Source: Bradyrhizobium tropiciagri
GTDB lineage: Bacteria > Pseudomonadota > Alphaproteobacteria > Rhizobiales > Xanthobacteraceae
Direction of reading: 5' to 3'
Length of the DNA: 64,000 nucleotides
Assembly: GCF_018130545.1 (NCBI RefSeq)
Contig: NZ_JAFCKF010000002.1
Span: 806,001-870,000 of the forward strand
The notes beneath the pieces were generated by a model that was given only the letters and a program-made list of their open reading frames with translations, was not told the origin of the DNA and made no database searches. Of this stretch, positions 15,776-24,926 are shown one piece after another (the stretch's first letter is position 1; each line of letters begins with the position of its first letter). The position numbers were made by a program, and so were the translations under genes.

Positions 15776-17733
15776 TCCGGATCGAGCCGCCCATGATTGT
15801 TGTCAACGAGCCGGTCCGGCGTCCGTCGGTGCTTCACATCTTCAAGGTCTACTACCCCGACCTGTTCGGCGGCACGCTGACCGTGATCCGCGATATCTGT
15901 GCTTCGCTGAAGGACACGTTCAACGCCGCCGTGCTGGTCTGCTCGCGCTCCGGCGGCGAGCGGCAGATCGTGATCAACGACGTTGCCGTCGAGCGCGTGC
16001 ACTCGTTCGGCGACGTGCTGTCGCTGCCGGCGGCGCCAACCTATCCGTGGCGGCTGTGGCGCCGCATCGCCGAGCACGATCTGCTGGCGCTGCACGCGCC
16101 GTTCCCGCTCGCCGACCTCGTGTTCGCGTTCGGTCTCGGCCGCACCCGTCCGCTGGTGGTGCACTGGCACGCCGACATCGTCTCGCATGCGGCACTGCGC
16201 TTCCTGGTCGAGCCGCTGATGCGGCGAACCCTGCGCCGCGCCTCAGCGATCATCGTCTCCGATCCGGTGCTGGTCGAGACCACGCCGCTGCTGCAGGAAT
16301 TTGCCGACAAGTGCCACGCCGTTCCGTTCGGCGTCGATGTGGCGAAATATGACCGGCCGGCCGCGCAGGCTGATGACGTCAACGCCCGCGGCCGCCTCGT
16401 TCTCGCCTGCGGACGCCTCGTTCCCTACAAAGGCTTCGACGTGCTGGTGCGATCAGCCCACGCCCGCAATTTCGAGGTCTGGATCGTCGGCGAGGGCCGC
16501 GAGCGCGACAATCTCGAGCAGCTGATCCGTGACTACGGCCTGCAGGACCGCGTCCGCCTGCTCGGCTCGGTGTCGGAGAGCGAGCGCGTCAAGCTGATGC
16601 GCATCGCCGACGTCTTCGTGATGCCGTCGGTGACCAATGCGGAGACCTTCGGGCTGGTTCAGCTCGAGGCGATGGCCGCGAGCCGCCCGATCGTCAACAC
16701 CGCGCTCGGCACCGGCGTTCCCCATGTCGCCCGCGACGGTCTCGAAGCGATCACGGTGCCGCCCGGCGATCCCACGGCACTCGCCGATGCCATCGAGACG
16801 CTGATCAACGATCCAGAGCGGCGCCGCCGCATGGGTCAGGCCGCGCGCCATCGCGCGGTGACGAAATACTCGACAACAGCCTTCAAGGAGGGAGTGGAGA
16901 CGGTGTACCGCAAGGTCGTTGCCGAAGAGGCCGCCACAAAGGATGCAGGGTCGTCAGCCCCAGCCCCGCATCTCCAAATGGCCGGTCCCGTCGGTGCGAT
17001 CCGGATCGCCGCCGCGCTGGCATGGTCCGACATGCGGCACCGTTATGTCCGCTCCCTCCTTGGACCCTTCTGGATGTCGATCCAGATGGCGATCATGGTG
17101 GCCGTGCTCGGCTCGGTCATCGGCCATCTCTCCAACTCCAGCGCAATGGCGCGGCTGCCGATGCTGGCGGCGAGCCTCACCGCCTGGACCTTCCTCAACA
17201 GCGTCGTGCTCGACGCCACCACCGCGCTGCAGGGCTCGGCCAGCCTGATCAAGGATCGCGCGCTGCCGCCGGTGATCTTCCTGCTGCAATGCACCTTCCG
17301 CCAGGCGCTGTTCGCGGCCCATAATGCGGTGGTGCCGCTGATCCTGTGGCTCGCGCTGACGCCGCGGGATTTCGGCGGCGCCATCGTCGCCCTTCCCGGC
17401 CTGGCCCTGTTCGTGATCTGCACGATGGCCCTGAGCCTCGTGCTCGGCGCGCTGGCGACGCGCTACCGCGACATCAAGCCGATCATCGAATCCTCGCTGA
17501 CGCTGGCCTTCCTGGCCTCGCCGATCATCTGGACATCGGAGATGATCGATCGCGGCTCGACCGTGACGCGGCTCAATCCGCTGACCCATCTGTTCGCGAT
17601 CTGGCGCGAGCCGCTGGCGACGGGTCACGTCGCAACGACCAGCCTGATCTATGTGCTGGCCTGCCTCGCGGTGCTCGCGGTCGCCGCGACCGTCACCATC
17701 GCCCATCTGCGCAAAGCGGCATTCTGGATCTAG
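15772..17733 (+). CDS. Glycosyltransferase family 4 fused to ABC-2 polysaccharide-export permease
   Basis: One uninterrupted 653-residue frame carrying two normally separate proteins. Residues ~1-383 are a GT-B glycosyltransferase of family 4: LFGGTLTVIRDI near the start, the donor-site pattern ACGRLVPYKGFDVLV, and the EX7E motif ETFGLVQLE (Glu291, Glu299). A short linker (~384-402, APAPHLQ) leads to residues ~403-653, a six-helix ABC-2 permease of the Wzm/KpsM type (SDMRHRYVRSLLGPFWMSIQ, LNPLTHLFAIWREPL). The next gene is the matching ATPase. The likely role is to add a sugar at the cytoplasmic face and hand the lipid-linked glycan to the exporter. No stop or frameshift is seen at the junction. 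Confidence 0.9.
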   Translation: MIRIEPPMIVVNEPVRRPSVLHIFKVYYPDLFGGTLTVIRDICASLKDTFNAAVLVCSRSGGERQIVINDVAVERVHSFGDVLSLPAAPTYPWRLWRRIAEHDLLALHAPFPLADLVFAFGLGRTRPLVVHWHADIVSHAALRFLVEPLMRRTLRRASAIIVSDPVLVETTPLLQEFADKCHAVPFGVDVAKYDRPAAQADDVNARGRLVLACGRLVPYKGFDVLVRSAHARNFEVWIVGEGRERDNLEQLIRDYGLQDRVRLLGSVSESERVKLMRIADVFVMPSVTNAETFGLVQLEAMAASRPIVNTALGTGVPHVARDGLEAITVPPGDPTALADAIETLINDPERRRRMGQAARHRAVTKYSTTAFKEGVETVYRKVVAEEAATKDAGSSAPAPHLQMAGPVGAIRIAAALAWSDMRHRYVRSLLGPFWMSIQMAIMVAVLGSVIGHLSNSSAMARLPMLAASLTAWTFLNSVVLDATTALQGSASLIKDRALPPVIFLLQCTFRQALFAAHNAVVPLILWLALTPRDFGGAIVALPGLALFVICTMALSLVLGALATRYRDIKPIIESSLTLAFLASPIIWTSEMIDRGSTVTRLNPLTHLFAIWREPLATGHVATTSLIYVLACLAVLAVAATVTIAHLRKAAFWI

Positions 17734-17735
17734 CC

Positions 17736-18476
17736 ATGGCAAGCATCCACCTCCAAGACGCCTGCCTCGACTATCCGCTGTACGGCGCCTACGACTTCTC
17801 GCTGAAGCGCCGCCTGCTCGGGCACCTGTTCCGACAGAGCAGCGAGATGCGCACCATCCGCGCGATCGACAACTTCTCGATCGAGGCGAAGGCCGGCGCA
17901 CGCATCGGCCTCGCCGGGCCGAACGGCTCCGGCAAGTCCACTTTGCTGCGGCTGATCGCCGGCGTATTTCCGGCAACCAGCGGCCGGGTCGAGACAACGG
18001 GCAACATCGTGCCGCTGCTCGGCCTGGGCGCCGGCGTCAATCTCGATTTCGTCGCCGCCGACAATATCAACCTGCTGCTGCGGATCTCCGGCCGCAAGCC
18101 GACGCAAGCGATCCTGGACGAGATCTGGGCATTCACCGAGCTGGAAGAACGCATGCAGCGGCTGCCGCTGCGGATGTTCTCCTCCGGCATGCTGATGCGC
18201 GTACTGTTCGCGACCGCGACCGCCTTTCCGGCCGACATCCTGCTGCTCGACGAATGGCTCAGCGTCGTTGACGAGAAATTCTCGGCCAAGGCCGAGCAGC
18301 GGCTGCGCAAAATGGTCGAGACCGCGGCGATCGTGATCATCGCCTCGCACGATCACGCGCTGCTGCGCCGGACCTGCAACAGCATCATCAATCTCGATCA
18401 CGGCCGCATCGCCAGCACCGTTGCGCTGGATGCGCCCGTCCCGCATCACCTCGAGCTCAGAGAAATCACCGCATGA
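17736..18476 (+). CDS. ABC transporter ATPase for polysaccharide export (Wzt/KpsT type)
   Basis: A 246-residue ATPase. Walker A is GPNGSGKST (residues 61-69), the signature is SSGM (149-152, the form typical of Wzt/KpsT rather than LSGGQ), and Walker B is ILLLDE (168-173) with ASHDH as the switch His loop. There is no C-terminal carbohydrate-binding domain, so it resembles KpsT or short Wzt, which do not recognise a terminal sugar cap. The ATG is 2 nt after the stop of the GT-permease fusion, and the two should form the transporter. Confidence 0.93.
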   Translation: MASIHLQDACLDYPLYGAYDFSLKRRLLGHLFRQSSEMRTIRAIDNFSIEAKAGARIGLAGPNGSGKSTLLRLIAGVFPATSGRVETTGNIVPLLGLGAGVNLDFVAADNINLLLRISGRKPTQAILDEIWAFTELEERMQRLPLRMFSSGMLMRVLFATATAFPADILLLDEWLSVVDEKFSAKAEQRLRKMVETAAIVIIASHDHALLRRTCNSIINLDHGRIASTVALDAPVPHHLELREITA

Positions 18477-19888
18477 CAAAGATCCTGGTCGTCAGCGAGG
18501 CGCTTGGCGAACCCAACCACAAGCGCGGCATCTTCCACTTCACCCGCGAGCTGATCCGCTCGTTGGCCGGCGACGGCCACGAGCTGACGCTGCTGGTCGA
18601 AACCACGCGCCGCTATCGCAAGCTGCGCCAGCGCCAGCAGCGCACGAGGCTGCTGCCCGACGGGTCGCGGCTGATCGAGCTGCTCGCGCTCTATCGCTTC
18701 CTCGACGAAGCCGACATGAATGCGCCCGTCATGCGCAGCAGCGGCGGCCTGCGCCGCACCGTCGACTGGTTCCGCAGCAAGCTCCGCGCCGCGACCTCGC
18801 TGGAATTCGCGGTCAGCTTCCTGCGCGCGCTCCATTTGCTGCCGCCCGGCGTCAGCCTGATCGAGAACCACGCCGACGGCCTCGAATACATCCCGACCGA
18901 CCTGCGCCATCTCAAGCTGTTCGGCGACTTCCTGCTCGAGCCCGGCTTCTACAGCTATCAGGACACCTCGGCGCTGCTGCGGCTGCCGCCGCCGCGGGTC
19001 GACGCACGCGGCTACGACGTCATCCTCGTCGATACGCCGACCCGGGTCGCGATCCAGCGCAAGCCCGGCGCCAAGGTGATCTGCGTCGTGCACGACCTGC
19101 TGCCGCTGACCGACCTCAAGCTCAGCGACGTCGCGACGCGGCTGTTCCTGTCGCGCCTGTTCACCAGCCTGCAACAGGCCGACGAACTCGCCTTCGTCTC
19201 GAATTACAGCCTGGGTCGGTTCCGCGCCCTGCTTCCGCAGTTCGCGCACGTGCCGGCGCGGGTGGTCTATCCCCGCACCAAATTCGACGCGGCGGCATTG
19301 CCGACGCCGGCTGCCCCGAGCGGGCGGCCGTACTTCGTCGTGATCGTCTCCGCCGAGCCGCGCAAGAACCTCGCCGCTGTCATCCGCGCCTTCCGCAAAT
19401 TGCCCCAGGCTGACCTCGTCGTGATCGGCTACACCGGCGCCCCCGGCCTGACCCGCAATGCACCGTCCAACGTCCGCTTTTCCGGCTATGTCGAGGAGCA
19501 CGAGAAGGCTGCTCTCATCGCGGATTCCCATGGCCTGATCATGCCGAGCCTCGCCGAGGGCTTTGGCGTGCCGATCATCGAGGCGCTGGCCGCGAACACA
19601 CCGGTGCTGTGCTCCGACATCGCCGTATTCCGCGAGGTTGCGGGCGAGCTCGCCGACTATTTCGATCCGTTCTCGACCGAGTCGATCGGCGCCTCGGTCA
19701 CCCGCGTCCTGGCGCAACAAGAGCAATGGCGCGACCGGATTCGCGAGCGCCGAGCCGAGCTCGCCGAACGCTTCGGCCACCACACCCAGGCTCGCGACCT
19801 GCTGGCCCATCGGCCTGCCCCCGATGTCGCGAACGCCGCCGCGGCGCTCACCACCGCGATGGCGACTTTCAACGGCGCGACCGCGTAG
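18473..19888 (+). CDS. Glycosyltransferase family 4
   Basis: A 471-residue cytosolic GT-B enzyme. KRGIFHFTRELIRSLAGDGHELTLL is the N-terminal acceptor-domain pattern; the C-terminal half has IVSAEPRKNLAAVIRAF and the donor-site EX7E motif EGFGVPIIE. The first half is longer than usual for the family. Its ATG overlaps the ATPase stop (ATGA). It should add further sugars to the glycan exported by the neighbouring transporter; donor and acceptor are unknown. Confidence 0.9.
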   Translation: MTKILVVSEALGEPNHKRGIFHFTRELIRSLAGDGHELTLLVETTRRYRKLRQRQQRTRLLPDGSRLIELLALYRFLDEADMNAPVMRSSGGLRRTVDWFRSKLRAATSLEFAVSFLRALHLLPPGVSLIENHADGLEYIPTDLRHLKLFGDFLLEPGFYSYQDTSALLRLPPPRVDARGYDVILVDTPTRVAIQRKPGAKVICVVHDLLPLTDLKLSDVATRLFLSRLFTSLQQADELAFVSNYSLGRFRALLPQFAHVPARVVYPRTKFDAAALPTPAAPSGRPYFVVIVSAEPRKNLAAVIRAFRKLPQADLVVIGYTGAPGLTRNAPSNVRFSGYVEEHEKAALIADSHGLIMPSLAEGFGVPIIEALAANTPVLCSDIAVFREVAGELADYFDPFSTESIGASVTRVLAQQEQWRDRIRERRAELAERFGHHTQARDLLAHRPAPDVANAAAALTTAMATFNGATA

Positions 19889-19895
19889 TCCGATC

Positions 19896-21179
19896 ATGAC
19901 CACCGAGTCCCACGCCATCGACGTCGCCGTCGAACCTGCACTGCAATGGCGCGACCGCGTTCGCGCCTGGTCAGGTACGGCCGCCTATGTCCGCACCACC
20001 GACATCCTGATGGCGCTGGCCGCGGCTTCCCTGCCCTGGTCGACGACGGCGCTCGCCGTCTTCATGCTGCTGTGGCTTATCGCCGTGATCCCGACCATCG
20101 ACTGGGAGCAGTTCGTTCTCGACCTCGCGCAACCGGCGTTCGCATTGCCGATCGCGCTGGTCGCGCTCGCGGTGATCGGTCTGGCGTGGTCGGAGGCCAG
20201 TTGGGCCGAACGGCTGCAGGGCATCAAGCCGCTCAGCAAGCTGCTGCTGCTGCCGTTCCTGCTCGGCTATTTCCAGCGATCGCAGCGCGGGCTCTGGGTG
20301 TTCGCCGCCTTCCTGGCGTCGTGCGCGCTGGTGATGATCCTGTCATGGATCGTGCTGGCGCTGCCGCAGCTCAGGTTCGCGCACACCGCCTCCGCCGGCG
20401 TGCCGGTCAAGAATTACCTCGACCAGAGCCAGGAATTCGCGCTGTGCGCCTTCGCGCTGGCACTGCCGGCGTTGACGGCGCTGCGCGCCCGGCAATGGCG
20501 CATCGCAGCCGGCGCCGGTGCGCTCATCCTGCTGTTCATCGTCAACATGCTCTACGTCGTCTCGGCGCGCACAGCGCTGATCTACATGCCGGTGCTGCTG
20601 GTCCTGTTCGCCTCGCTGCATCTGTCGCGGCGCGCCACGCGCCTGCTGTTCGCCGGCGTCGCCCTCGCCAGCCTCGTGGTCTGGACCACCTCGCCCTATC
20701 TGCGCCAGCGCATCGCCGACGTCGGCATCGAGTATCGCGCCCATGACACCTCCGGGATCGCTTCGACGGCGCAGCGCCTGACCTATTGGCGGAAGTCGGT
20801 GAAATTCATCACCGCGGCGCCATGGCTCGGCCACGGCACCGGCTCGATCAAGCAGATGTTCACGCAGGATGCCGTCGGACGAACCGGCCTCGACGCCGAG
20901 GTGATCAACAACCCGCATAACCAGACCCTCAATGCCGCCATCCAGTGGGGGCTCGTTGGCGTCCTGTTACTCTACGCGATGTGGATCAGCCACGTCAGGC
21001 TGTTCGCCGGCCGCGACCTCGTGAGCTGGATCGGGCTCGTGATCGTCGTGCAGAACGTCACGAGCTCGCTGCTCAACTCGCATCTCGCCGATTTCCACGA
21101 AGGCTGGATGTATGTGATCGGCGTCGGCGTCGCCGGCGGCATGGCGCTGCGGGCTCGACGGCCGGAGAAGATTCTGTAG
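19896..21179 (+). CDS. O-antigen ligase / polymerase family membrane protein (WaaL-like)
   Basis: A 427-residue protein with about ten to twelve membrane helices. The long periplasmic loop and the motif NNPHNQTLNAAIQWGLVG (a His-x-x-x-L pattern before a helix) match the Wzy_C/WaaL family, which joins exported polysaccharide to lipid A core or polymerises repeat units in the periplasm. It follows the glycosyltransferase gene by 7 nt, giving a cluster with synthesis, export and ligation in one operon. Ligase and polymerase cannot be told apart by sequence alone; ABC-exported glycans usually need a ligase. Confidence 0.85.
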   Translation: MTTESHAIDVAVEPALQWRDRVRAWSGTAAYVRTTDILMALAAASLPWSTTALAVFMLLWLIAVIPTIDWEQFVLDLAQPAFALPIALVALAVIGLAWSEASWAERLQGIKPLSKLLLLPFLLGYFQRSQRGLWVFAAFLASCALVMILSWIVLALPQLRFAHTASAGVPVKNYLDQSQEFALCAFALALPALTALRARQWRIAAGAGALILLFIVNMLYVVSARTALIYMPVLLVLFASLHLSRRATRLLFAGVALASLVVWTTSPYLRQRIADVGIEYRAHDTSGIASTAQRLTYWRKSVKFITAAPWLGHGTGSIKQMFTQDAVGRTGLDAEVINNPHNQTLNAAIQWGLVGVLLLYAMWISHVRLFAGRDLVSWIGLVIVVQNVTSSLLNSHLADFHEGWMYVIGVGVAGGMALRARRPEKIL

Positions 21180-21212
21180 GCGTACTAGTCAAAGTCCGTG
21201 CCACAAATTCGG

Positions 21213-21336
21213 TGTCGTCCCTGCGAAAGCAGGGACCCATAATCACGGATGGTTCTTGGTGCACGACGTCGGAACCAAGAGGCCCGTTCACAACGCGGGC
21301 CACGGGGTATGGATCCCTGCTTTCGCAGGGACGACA
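21213..21336. repeat. Long inverted-repeat element, GTCGTCCCTGCGAAAGCAGGGA type
   Basis: A ~28-bp left end (TGTCGTCCCTGCGAAAGCAG, GGACCCATA) at 21213-21241 is matched inverted at 21308-21336, leaving ~66 bp between. Each end is itself a hairpin (TCCCTGC-GAAA-GCAGGGA). Elements like this are very common in Bradyrhizobium intergenic DNA and look like short non-autonomous mobile palindromes (recall). It separates the polysaccharide operon from the convergent binding-protein gene and may end both transcripts. Confidence 0.75.
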
Positions 21337-21376
21337 GCGACCTTTGCGGCGCGAGCAGCGGCCTTGTGACGCCCCC

Positions 21377-22612
21377 CTACCGCGTCGCCTCGTGCCCGAC
21401 TTCGCCGGTGATCACGTCGCCGAACAGCTCCCAGGCTTCGCCGTTGAACCGCATCAGCTGCATTTGCTCGATCGGGAAGTAGTCGTCCGGCGAGGTGTTG
21501 ACCATGACGCCCGGCAGCATCAGGTCGGAGTGGAAGTTCTTCAGATTGGCGGCCTGCTTCATCACATTCTCGCGGGTGAGATTGTCGCCGCACTGCTTCA
21601 AGACCTGCACCATGGCCTCGGACTGCACATAGCCATAGAGGTTGTTGGCGTTGCCCTTGTCGCCGTCGGGATAATACTTGTCCATGAAGGCGCGCCAGCT
21701 CGTGACTGCCGGATCCTTGTCCCAGGTCGGGTCGGTCGGGTCCTTCAGATAGGCCGTCGAGATGATGCCCTTGGAATATTCGAGCCCGGCCGGCTTCAAG
21801 ACCGAGGCGACCGAGGTCGCGGTGTTGGCGAGGAAGAATTTCGGCTTCCAGCCGAGCTCGCCAACCTTGCGGATCGCCTGCGCCGAGCCCTTCGGCGCCG
21901 CCCAGGAGAAGAAGATATCGGCACCGGAATCGTGCAGCGCGACGATCTGCGAATCGATCGAAGGATCGGAGACCTCGTAGGACTTGTCGGCGATGATCAT
22001 GTTGACCTTGTCGCCGAGCCCATCCTTCAGGCCCTTGAACTGATCCTTGCCGGCGTCATCATTCTGCCAGAACACCGCGATCTTGCTATTGGGGAACTTG
22101 TCGCGAATGTACTTCGCATAGATACGCCCCTCGCTCTGGTAGTTGGGCTGGAAGCCCATCGTCCAGGGAAAGTTCTTGGGGTCGCCGAATTTGGTGCCGC
22201 CGGAGGCAACGAACAATTGCGGCACCTTCTTGGCATTCATGTATTTCATGATTGCCGAATTAGAGGGCGTGCCGAGCGGCTGGAAGATCAACAGCACCTC
22301 GTCGCTCTCGACCAGCTTGCGCGCCTGCTCGATCGCCTTCGGCGGCGAATAGGCATCGTCGTAGCTGATGAAGTTGATCTTGCGGCCGTTGATGCCGCCC
22401 TGCTCGTTGATCATCCTGAAGAATGCGGCCTCGGTCTTGCCGATCACGCCGTAGGACGACGCCGGGCCGCTATACGGCATGATGTTGCCGATCTTGATTT
22501 CGGTATCGCTGGCGCCGGGATCGTATTTCTTCTGCGCGGCGGCCGAGCTTGCGATCAGTGCCGCACTTGCGAACGCCACGATCGCGCCAATATATCCAGA
22601 ACGAGCCGGCAT
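21377..22612 (-). CDS. ABC transporter substrate-binding protein, branched-chain amino-acid type
   Basis: A 411-residue periplasmic binding protein of the LivK/Peripla_BP_6 class. The signal peptide ends at SSAAAQ (about residue 26), and TEIKIGNIMPYSGPASSYG is the family's N-terminal strand. These proteins bind amino acids, amides or aromatic acids and feed ABC importers; no permease or ATPase gene lies nearby, so it is an orphan here. ATG 22612 has GGGAGA 6 nt upstream; the longer frame to 22678 lacks one and would spoil the signal peptide. Confidence 0.92.
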   Translation of the reverse strand: MPARSGYIGAIVAFASAALIASSAAAQKKYDPGASDTEIKIGNIMPYSGPASSYGVIGKTEAAFFRMINEQGGINGRKINFISYDDAYSPPKAIEQARKLVESDEVLLIFQPLGTPSNSAIMKYMNAKKVPQLFVASGGTKFGDPKNFPWTMGFQPNYQSEGRIYAKYIRDKFPNSKIAVFWQNDDAGKDQFKGLKDGLGDKVNMIIADKSYEVSDPSIDSQIVALHDSGADIFFSWAAPKGSAQAIRKVGELGWKPKFFLANTATSVASVLKPAGLEYSKGIISTAYLKDPTDPTWDKDPAVTSWRAFMDKYYPDGDKGNANNLYGYVQSEAMVQVLKQCGDNLTRENVMKQAANLKNFHSDLMLPGVMVNTSPDDYFPIEQMQLMRFNGEAWELFGDVITGEVGHEATR

Positions 22613-22772
22613 CGTTTTCTCCCGATTTTTGTCGTTGGTTTTGACGGCAAGTCTCGCAAGAGACGCATATGCTGGCAAGCGCCGGGTTTTTCCGTTGGGC
22701 GAAACGGCATTGTTGCCTGGCGCTATTTATGATTGAAGGTCGATCTGGGGATCACGAGTCGAGGCGTTCTGA

Positions 22773-24926
22773 TTGCGTAAACCGGACATTCGTACCGGTC
22801 CGCGGCATCCGCGTTTTGCGGCCGCGGGCTATGAGATCACGCGCCGCCTCAGCGAACGTGCGATGGCCAAGCTTGGCCTGCACAAGGCCAACGGTGAGTT
22901 CGCGCAGCGCACGATCGCGTCGATCCGCGAAAGGCTGCAGCGCGGCGAGACCATCTACATCGCCGGCCTCGCCTGCCCCGGCACGCACAACACCGGCGTC
23001 GCGCTGGTCGAGGTCTCCCAAAAGGACGGGCCGCGCCTGATCGTCAACAACGAGGAAGAGCGCTTTTCCGGAAACAAACATACCAACGAGTTTCCACAAC
23101 ACGCGCTCGACGACATGCGCAAGGTGCTGCAGCGGATCGGCCGCGACATCGGCGACATCGCGGCCTTCGTCACGACGTGGGATTATCCGGCGCTGATGGC
23201 GATGCTGATCCGCACCTCGTTCGAGGAGGCGCCTTCCAGCCTCAAACTGCTGCGCGCGCCGATCGCCCCCGCGATCAACCTGCGACAGATGGATCAGGTG
23301 CGGCGCATCTCGCGCAAGCTTGCCAAGATGTACGGGCTCGGCGAGCAGTTGCCGTTGATCTGCATGCCGCATCACGACAATCACGCCTGGTACTCGTTCA
23401 CGGCCTCGCCGTTCGCCGAGGTGCGCGAGCGTGTCGCGATCGCGGTGCTCGACGGCACCGGCGATGTCGGCTCGATCTCGCTCTATGTCGCCGAGAACGG
23501 CGAAATGAAGCAGCTCTATTGCAATGAGAGCCTGTTCGATTCGCTCGGCGCCTTCTACACGGTGATCTCGTCGAGCCAGGGCGGCTGGACCTGGCTCTCC
23601 AGCGAGGGCCGCTACATGGGCGCCGCCGCCTGGGGCGACATGAACCGCGCCACCAATCCGTATTATGCGCGCCTGAAGGAGGTGCTGCAGCTCGGGCCCA
23701 ATGGCAGCGTGCAGCTCAATCGCGCGATGGCCAATTGGTACGCCGATCCGGCCGACAATCCCTATCATCAGCCGCTGATCGATATTCTCGGGCCCCCGCT
23801 GCGGCCCGACCAGCTCTGGAATCCCGACGCCGTCTTGCGTGTCGAGGACATCAATCACCGCCCCGACACCAAGGACCGCGTCGACAAGGCGGCCGCGACG
23901 CAATTGGTGTTCGAGGACGCGATGATCCATGTCATCGATCATCTCCTGCGCATCACCGGCACCGACCGCCTGGTGCTGACCGGCGGCGTGGCGCTGAACG
24001 CGCTCGGCAACATGCGGCTGCTCGAGCATTTCGACGAGGCGTGGTTCGAACGCGCGCAGCAGCGCAAGACGCGGCTGCATATGTGGATCCCGCCGGTGCC
24101 CGGCGATCCCGGCGTGCCGATCGGCGCCGCCTGGCTGTTCGCGCATATGGCGGGCGCGCCGCGCGGTGCGCCGCTGTCGCACGCCTTCTATTGCGGCCTG
24201 CCGCCCTCGAACGCCGATATCACCACAGCGCTGCAAGCCGACGACATCGCCTCGACCGTGATCGGCCATGTCGCGACTTCGGACGGCCGCGATGCGATCG
24301 CCGATCTGATGGCCGGCATGGTGGCGCAAGGCGGCGTGATCGCGATCTATCAGGGCGCGGCCGAGACCGGCCCGCGCGCACTCGGCCATCGCTCGATCCT
24401 CGCCAATCCCTGCGATCCGGCGGTGCGCGAGCGGCTCAACGAGCGCGTCAAGTATCGCGAGGCGATCCGGCCGCTGGCGCCGATGGCAACGCTTGAGGCG
24501 GCGCGCGATTATTTCCAGCTGGAAGACGGCGCCTCCGACGGCGACTACAACGCCTACAATTACATGGTGCTCACGGCGCATTCGAAGCCGGAGGCGCGCG
24601 CGAAGATTCCCGCCGTTGTGCATGCCGACGGCACCGGCCGTATCCAGATCGTGCGCGAGGCCGACGATCCCCTCACCTACGCCTATCTGAAGGCGCTCGG
24701 CCGCCACATCGGCGTCGAGATGTCGGTCAACACGTCGTTCAATGTCGCAGGCCCGATCGCGCAGACGCCGGCGCAGGCGATGGACACGCTGCGCCGCTCC
24801 AAGGGACTGGATGCCGTGGTGCTGGTCGCCGACGACGGCACAGCCTATGCCGCCTGGCACGGCGGCGAGCGCGACAGCGGACGCTTTACCGGATGGTATG
24901 CGGCGTGGAAGCAGGCGCGCGGCTGA
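22773..24926 (+). CDS. Carbamoyltransferase (NodU/CmcH family)
   Basis: A 717-residue enzyme that transfers a carbamoyl group from carbamoyl phosphate via carbamoyl-AMP to a hydroxyl, often on a sugar. The N-terminal Kae1-like domain has the metal site HHDNH (His200, His201, His204), GTHNTGVALV and VLDGTGDVGS; the C-terminal domain has TGPRALGHRSILANP. Both domains are complete. The start shown is TTG (22773); the first in-frame ATG (22863) would remove 30 residues. Being near the polysaccharide operon suggests glycan decoration, but NodU-like nodulation-factor modification or another small molecule is possible. Confidence 0.88.
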   Translation: MRKPDIRTGPRHPRFAAAGYEITRRLSERAMAKLGLHKANGEFAQRTIASIRERLQRGETIYIAGLACPGTHNTGVALVEVSQKDGPRLIVNNEEERFSGNKHTNEFPQHALDDMRKVLQRIGRDIGDIAAFVTTWDYPALMAMLIRTSFEEAPSSLKLLRAPIAPAINLRQMDQVRRISRKLAKMYGLGEQLPLICMPHHDNHAWYSFTASPFAEVRERVAIAVLDGTGDVGSISLYVAENGEMKQLYCNESLFDSLGAFYTVISSSQGGWTWLSSEGRYMGAAAWGDMNRATNPYYARLKEVLQLGPNGSVQLNRAMANWYADPADNPYHQPLIDILGPPLRPDQLWNPDAVLRVEDINHRPDTKDRVDKAAATQLVFEDAMIHVIDHLLRITGTDRLVLTGGVALNALGNMRLLEHFDEAWFERAQQRKTRLHMWIPPVPGDPGVPIGAAWLFAHMAGAPRGAPLSHAFYCGLPPSNADITTALQADDIASTVIGHVATSDGRDAIADLMAGMVAQGGVIAIYQGAAETGPRALGHRSILANPCDPAVRERLNERVKYREAIRPLAPMATLEAARDYFQLEDGASDGDYNAYNYMVLTAHSKPEARAKIPAVVHADGTGRIQIVREADDPLTYAYLKALGRHIGVEMSVNTSFNVAGPIAQTPAQAMDTLRRSKGLDAVVLVADDGTAYAAWHGGERDSGRFTGWYAAWKQARG

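Noticed and set aside
22752-24860. A 702-codon open frame opposite the carbamoyltransferase
   Set aside because: Antisense shadow of a real gene with clear catalytic motifs; composition is typical of antisense frames in high-GC DNA.
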